Source: Allomyces arbusculus
Taxonomy: Eukaryota; Blastocladiomycota; Blastocladiomycetes; Blastocladiales; Blastocladiaceae
Reading direction: 5' to 3'
Assembly: GCA_027604705.1 (NCBI GenBank)
Contig: JADHYV010000151.1
Coordinates: 1 to 21,687 of the forward strand
DNA: 21,687 nt
The first letter of the stretch is position 1, and each line of letters starts with the position of its first letter. A program made the translations under genes and the position numbers. Positions 18,345 to 21,687 of this stretch are shown piece after piece. A model generated the notes under the pieces. The model did not search any database, had not been told where the DNA came from, and was given only the letters and a program-made list of their open reading frames with translations.

Positions 18345-20349
18345 ATGATTGCCCGTGCCGTCCTGTCGAACCACTACCATCGCGACCACCCAACCGAGCG
18401 CGTGATCCCCGAGCGCGACCCGGCCACGACCAAGGCCTGGATGGTCGGGTCCGGTATCGGGTGCCTGGCCTCGGCCGCGTTCTTGATTCGCGACGCGGGC
18501 GTGCCCGGCGAGAACATCACCATCTTTGAGGAGTTTGGCGTGCACGGTGGGTCTCTCGACGGGTCGGGCTCGGCCGAAGACCCGCGCGGCTACGTGATTC
18601 GCGGCGGGCGCATGCTCAACCTGAGGTACGCGATTTGTGTTTCTTGGAAGCGCGGCGCGTCGCGTCTCGCACCTTCTGCTCTTGGAACCGGGCAACTGAC
18701 GACCTGCACTTTTTCACTCCACCCGCAGTTACCTGTGCCTCTACGACCTGTGCAAATGGGTGCCCGCCTACGAGCCCTACTTCAAGGAGAAGATCTCGAA
18801 CGGCGAGGAGATCAAGACCGTCTACGACGAGATCATGGACTTTGACGAGCGCATCAAGACCGAGGCCCACGCGCGTCTCGTCGACGCCGACGGCAACAAG
18901 ATCGACGTCACGACGATGGGCTTTGACAACCAGGACCGGCTCGACATGCTCGCCATGCTCTCGATCTCCGAGGAGGAGCTCGGCACCAAGCGCATCGACG
19001 AGTGCTTCTCGGAGCACTACTTCACGACCAACTTCTGGTACATGTGGCAGACGACGTTTGCGTTCAGTGCGTGCCTTTTTCTCGTTCGCTGATTGGCACG
19101 GCTGCACGCGCAAAAGGAGCAGTTGGACTGATCAGCACCCTCCACTGCGCGCACTTCCAACAGAGCCCTGCCACTCGGCCGTCGAGTTTAAGCGGTACCT
19201 GCACCGCTTCGCGCACGAGTTCCCGCGCATCGAGACGCTCGCCGGCGTCGACCGTACTGTTTACAACCAGTACGACTCGATCGTGCTGCCGCTCATGAAC
19301 CACCTCAAGTCGCTTGGCGTCAAGTTTGTGCCGCTCACCAAGGTGGCCGACTTCGAGTACGACCGTACCCACCCGCACACGATGACGGTCAAGGCGCTCA
19401 AGCTCGTCAAGACCGACTCAGGCGAGGAAGAAACGCTCGAAATCGACCCGGTTAACGACCTCGTCTTCTTCACCAATGGGTCGATGACTTCGTCGGCGGG
19501 CCTCGGCGATATGGACACGCCCGCGCCCATCAACCTCAAGCCCGACGGCACGTTCCAGCTCTGGGAGAACGTGTCGCGCGAGTTCCCGACGCTCGCCGGT
19601 AACCCGCACAACTTCCTGAACCGGTTCGAGGAGGCGCAGTGGATGTCGTTCACGGTCACCCTGCGCGACCCGACATTCCTGCGGCTCAACGAAATGTGGA
19701 CGACCAACGCGCCCGGCACCGGTGCGCTCGTCACGTTCAAGGACTCCAAGTGGCGCCTGTCCTACGTGATTGCCAAGCAGCCGCATTTCCGCAACCAGCC
19801 CGAGGACGTGGCCGTGTTCTGGGCCTACGCGCTGCACACGGATGTGGAGGGCGACTATGTCGCCAAACCGATGCGCGAGTGCACGGGCCGCGAAATGTTT
19901 GAGGAGCTCCTGGGCCACTTGAAAAAGCCGTTCGAGTCGGTTGGCGCGACCGAGGCCGACTGGGAGACGATTCGCGACACGACCGTCGTCGTGGTACGTA
20001 TATATTCTCGCTGACACGTGCGTCGAATGGGCATTGTGGTAACCAACACTTTCTCCCCTGCCCTGCTCAGCCGTGCATGATGCCGATGATCACGTCCATG
20101 TTTCTGACGCGCACGCACGAGGACCGCCCGCCCGTTGTCCCGCACGGGTCGACCAACTTGGCGTTTGTCTCGCAGTTTGCCGAGATCCCGGACGACGTCG
20201 TCTTCACGGTCGAGTACTCGACGCGTGCCGCGCGCATGGCCGTCTGCGAGCTCATGTCGCTCGACGAGTCGAAGCTGCCGCCGCCGATTTACAAGGCGGG
20301 CCATTCGCCGGCGTACCTGATCCAGTCGCTCAAGTCGTTCATGAGCTAA
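18345..20349 (+). CDS. ohyA: Oleate hydratase (FAD-dependent, MCRA family)
   Basis: Exons are 18345-18625, 18729-19066, 19164-19993 and 20071-20349, with introns of 103, 97 and 77 bp (all CAG acceptors), giving 575 residues (S. aureus OhyA about 591). The family adds water to cis-9 double bonds of free fatty acids, turning oleate into 10-hydroxystearate, with FAD as a structural cofactor. Visible are the dinucleotide-binding GSGIGCLASAAFLIRD, the FAD loop GYVIRGGRMLN, RIDECFSEHYFTTNFWYMW, PCHSAVEFKRYLHRF, YNQYDSIVLPL (Tyr240 and Tyr243), NDLVFFTNGS, KPMRECTGREM and VPCMMPMITSMFL near the end. Where many bacterial enzymes read RGGREMEN, this one has Met90 in place of the catalytic-loop Glu, as I recall for the Rhodococcus-type subfamily. 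No signal peptide is seen. Introns and local codon usage show it is resident in the genome. Bacterial ancestry is possible. Confidence 0.93.
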
Positions 20350-21063
20350 GGAACAAGGAAGGGCGCTGTGATTTTTTGGTCGTGGGGCCGTGATGGAAGA
20401 AGGTCGGCGCTGTGCGCGCGATAGCGGCCCTTTTTTCTGTTTATTGATCTGGAAACTTGGTGGACGGAGTTGCTCCTCGCCTGGCGAGTAGAAATGGTAT
20501 ATATATATAGTACGTCTCTTGTCGGCATCGCATCGTTTGGTCGGCTCTAAAAGCCGGTCGCGTTGTGGTGGCTCAAATGTAATGACAAATTCGAACCGTT
20601 TACTTTTGAGCTCACAGCATCTGACCTGGAAGCGGTGCACGAAGAGTTGCTTGGGGAGGTGTGTGGGCCGGCTCGTTAGCACAGGCCGAGTCCAGCATGC
20701 CTTGCGCTCAATTGCGAGACGAGTGGTGGTCCGGCATGCAGGCTGCTCGACCACCGCTGGCATCCATAATGCTCCAGTGCACGATGACACTCAGCGGCTA
20801 TAAATGGAGGCGACAAAACGCATCCCACATTGAACAATCTCCTCATAATTGGCAAGAAATAGATGTATGACAAGGATGTGCCGGCGCGAGCTGGAAGACG
20901 CATCAAGAGACACCAAGCTCCTGGGTAATGAGAAAATGGACCAGAACGTATGGACGACACCGCCCCCCAATGCCACGCACGACATCAGTTGTGCTTGTTG
21001 GCGTGTCAGCTGGCCCGTGCAACATACCACTATAATTTTCAGAACTGAATTTCTTTCCCAAAT
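20350..21063. other. Gene-poor region after oleate hydratase
   Basis: This begins with the oleate hydratase 3' UTR. An alternating TA run (TATATATATATA) lies near 20499-20509 and a TATA box-like TATAAATGG near 20799. A 123-codon open frame from the ATG at 20867 to 21238 follows that box at a plausible distance, but its translation has no recognisable domain and it runs through the ABC-transporter-like fragment, so I leave it uncalled as a gene. Confidence 0.4.
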
Positions 21064-21134
21064 TCGCCGAGTTTGCACGGCCGCGACCGCTAGCGATTCG
21101 AGCTTCTCCTCACCAAGCGACTTGGCAGCCCATA
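21064..21134. pseudogene. Scrambled duplicate fragment of the ABC transporter 3' end
   Basis: Bases 21091-21134 match 21586-21633 of the intact transporter tail at 41 of 44 aligned positions, with a four-base gap, in the same orientation (minus-strand coding for YGL..KSLGEEKLESL). Directly left, 21064-21088 resembles the reverse complement of 21676-21687 and neighbouring sequence (TCGCCGAGTTTG exact, later GCGACCGC), that is, the VAEFDTPRNLLRDR coding part in opposite orientation. The four-base gap breaks the frame, so it cannot encode the tail. It is a decayed copy left by a local duplication with inversion. Confidence 0.65.
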
Positions 21135-21537
21135 CCTACCCGCCCAAGCGGAGTGTCAGGGGTTTGGGGAAACGTAAAATATTGACCAAAAAGTTATCCG
21201 TGCTAATCTTGGGGCGTCAAGCTGGACTGCGTGGCTGATCAATGCTGGCTGATGCTTTCATCGCGGAGTCTTACCGTTCACATTGATTTTCAAACCAACA
21301 TTTAAACGCGACGCGAACAACTACATGCGCGAGAGCACGGCCTGTGAAATGACTGAGTTTTGGGCCGAATCTGTTCGAAGTGATGATGTCTCAAGGGTTC
21401 CAGAACGTCGAACATGCTCGTCTGTCGATGTTGTTGGACATGAGCGCGCATACTATTACAATCACATTAAATGTTTGGCCAACCAATAAACAGCACGAAC
21501 CACACCAAACGAAATAGAAAGGACACCGTCGCCAACT
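21135..21537. other. Intergenic stretch before the transporter 3' end
   Basis: About 400 bases with no recognised gene; the right part is probably the transporter 3' UTR. An AATAAA occurs on the plus strand near 21485, which is the wrong strand for the transporter. An open frame at 21283-21489 has no family resemblance. Confidence 0.4.
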
Positions 21538-21687
21538 TCACACCGCAACATTCATCACACTATCAACAGCTCCCATCTCGCGCACTAGCGATTCGAGTTT
21601 CTCCTCGCCGAGCGACTTGGCCGCAAGCCCATAAAACATGCTGTTGCGGTCGCGTAACAGGTTGCGTGGCGTGTCAAACTCGGCGAC
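21538..21687 (-). CDS. ABC transporter, ABCC-type, C-terminal 49 residues (partial)
   Basis: The gene enters from the right edge on the minus strand and stops at 21538. The visible 49 residues begin VAEFDTPRNLLRDRNSMFYGLA, matching the segment just after the second nucleotide-binding domain of ABCC/MRP transporters (typically V.EFD.P..LL....S.FY.M). This part follows the H-loop; the Walker motifs and membrane domains lie outside the window. The family drives ATP-dependent export of conjugates and drugs across plasma or vacuolar membranes. Other ABC subfamilies with a similar post-domain motif cannot be ruled out. It is convergent with the oleate hydratase gene. A broken duplicate of this tail lies about 0.5 kb downstream. 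Confidence 0.72.
   Translation of the reverse strand, partial: VAEFDTPRNLLRDRNSMFYGLAAKSLGEEKLESLVREMGAVDSVMNVAV

Noticed and set aside
17781-18845. 354-codon frame giving an N-terminally longer oleate hydratase
   Set aside because: It extends through the TATA box at 18264 and into intron 1. Family length and box position favour the ATG at 18345 with splicing at 18625/18729.
20497-20512. Alternating TA run as a promoter
   Set aside because: No credible coding frame follows on either strand within a sensible distance; likely a simple repeat in the oleate hydratase 3' region.
1-21687. CRISPR arrays, bacterial operons or prophage genes
   Set aside because: No regularly spaced repeats, ribosome binding sites or phage genes were seen; the genes carry spliceosomal introns.

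Overview
The window is nuclear DNA of a GC-rich eukaryote, most likely an early-diverging fungus. An Allomyces-like blastoclad would fit, but this is inference. The evidence is dense gene packing, 20 inferred spliceosomal introns of 60-139 bp, a Pol III subunit, PAF1, LSG1, a PEMT-type methyltransferase, mitochondrial methylcrotonyl-CoA carboxylase beta, and a secreted proteinase K-like protease on a Thr-rich linker. Exon joins were inferred by eye from GT/AG sites, reading phase and remembered family sequences; no search or transcript data was used.

Layout: 1-1792 has no recognisable gene except the promoter of a secreted subtilisin-like protease (1793-3243, +). Next come RNA polymerase III subunit RPC3/RPC82 (3754-5659, -), divergent from a phospholipid N-methyltransferase (6290-7045, +), and PAF1 (7230-8522, -), divergent from a Gln-rich C2-domain protein (9052-9934, +). 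The ribosome-biogenesis GTPase LSG1 (10464-12522, +) follows. A predicted 49-residue secreted peptide lies at 12887-13036 (-). About 1 kb of strikingly CpG-poor DNA (13541-14580) separates it from methylcrotonyl-CoA carboxylase beta (14983-17060, +). An intron-bearing oleate hydratase (18345-20349, +) comes next, then a gene-poor stretch with a scrambled fragment of an ABC transporter tail. The intact 3' end of an ABCC-type transporter (21538-21687, -) runs off the right edge.

The genes do not form one pathway. Several are housekeeping (transcription by Pol II and Pol III, 60S export, phosphatidylcholine synthesis). Carboxylase and oleate hydratase both act on acyl substrates but in unrelated reactions. 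Most interesting are the oleate hydratase, a family known mainly from bacteria, with Met where the classic catalytic-loop Glu is expected; a donor-site preference for C at intron position +4 (17 of 20); long pure C tracts used as intron pyrimidine tracts; the CpG-poor island; and the rearranged ABC tail fragment.
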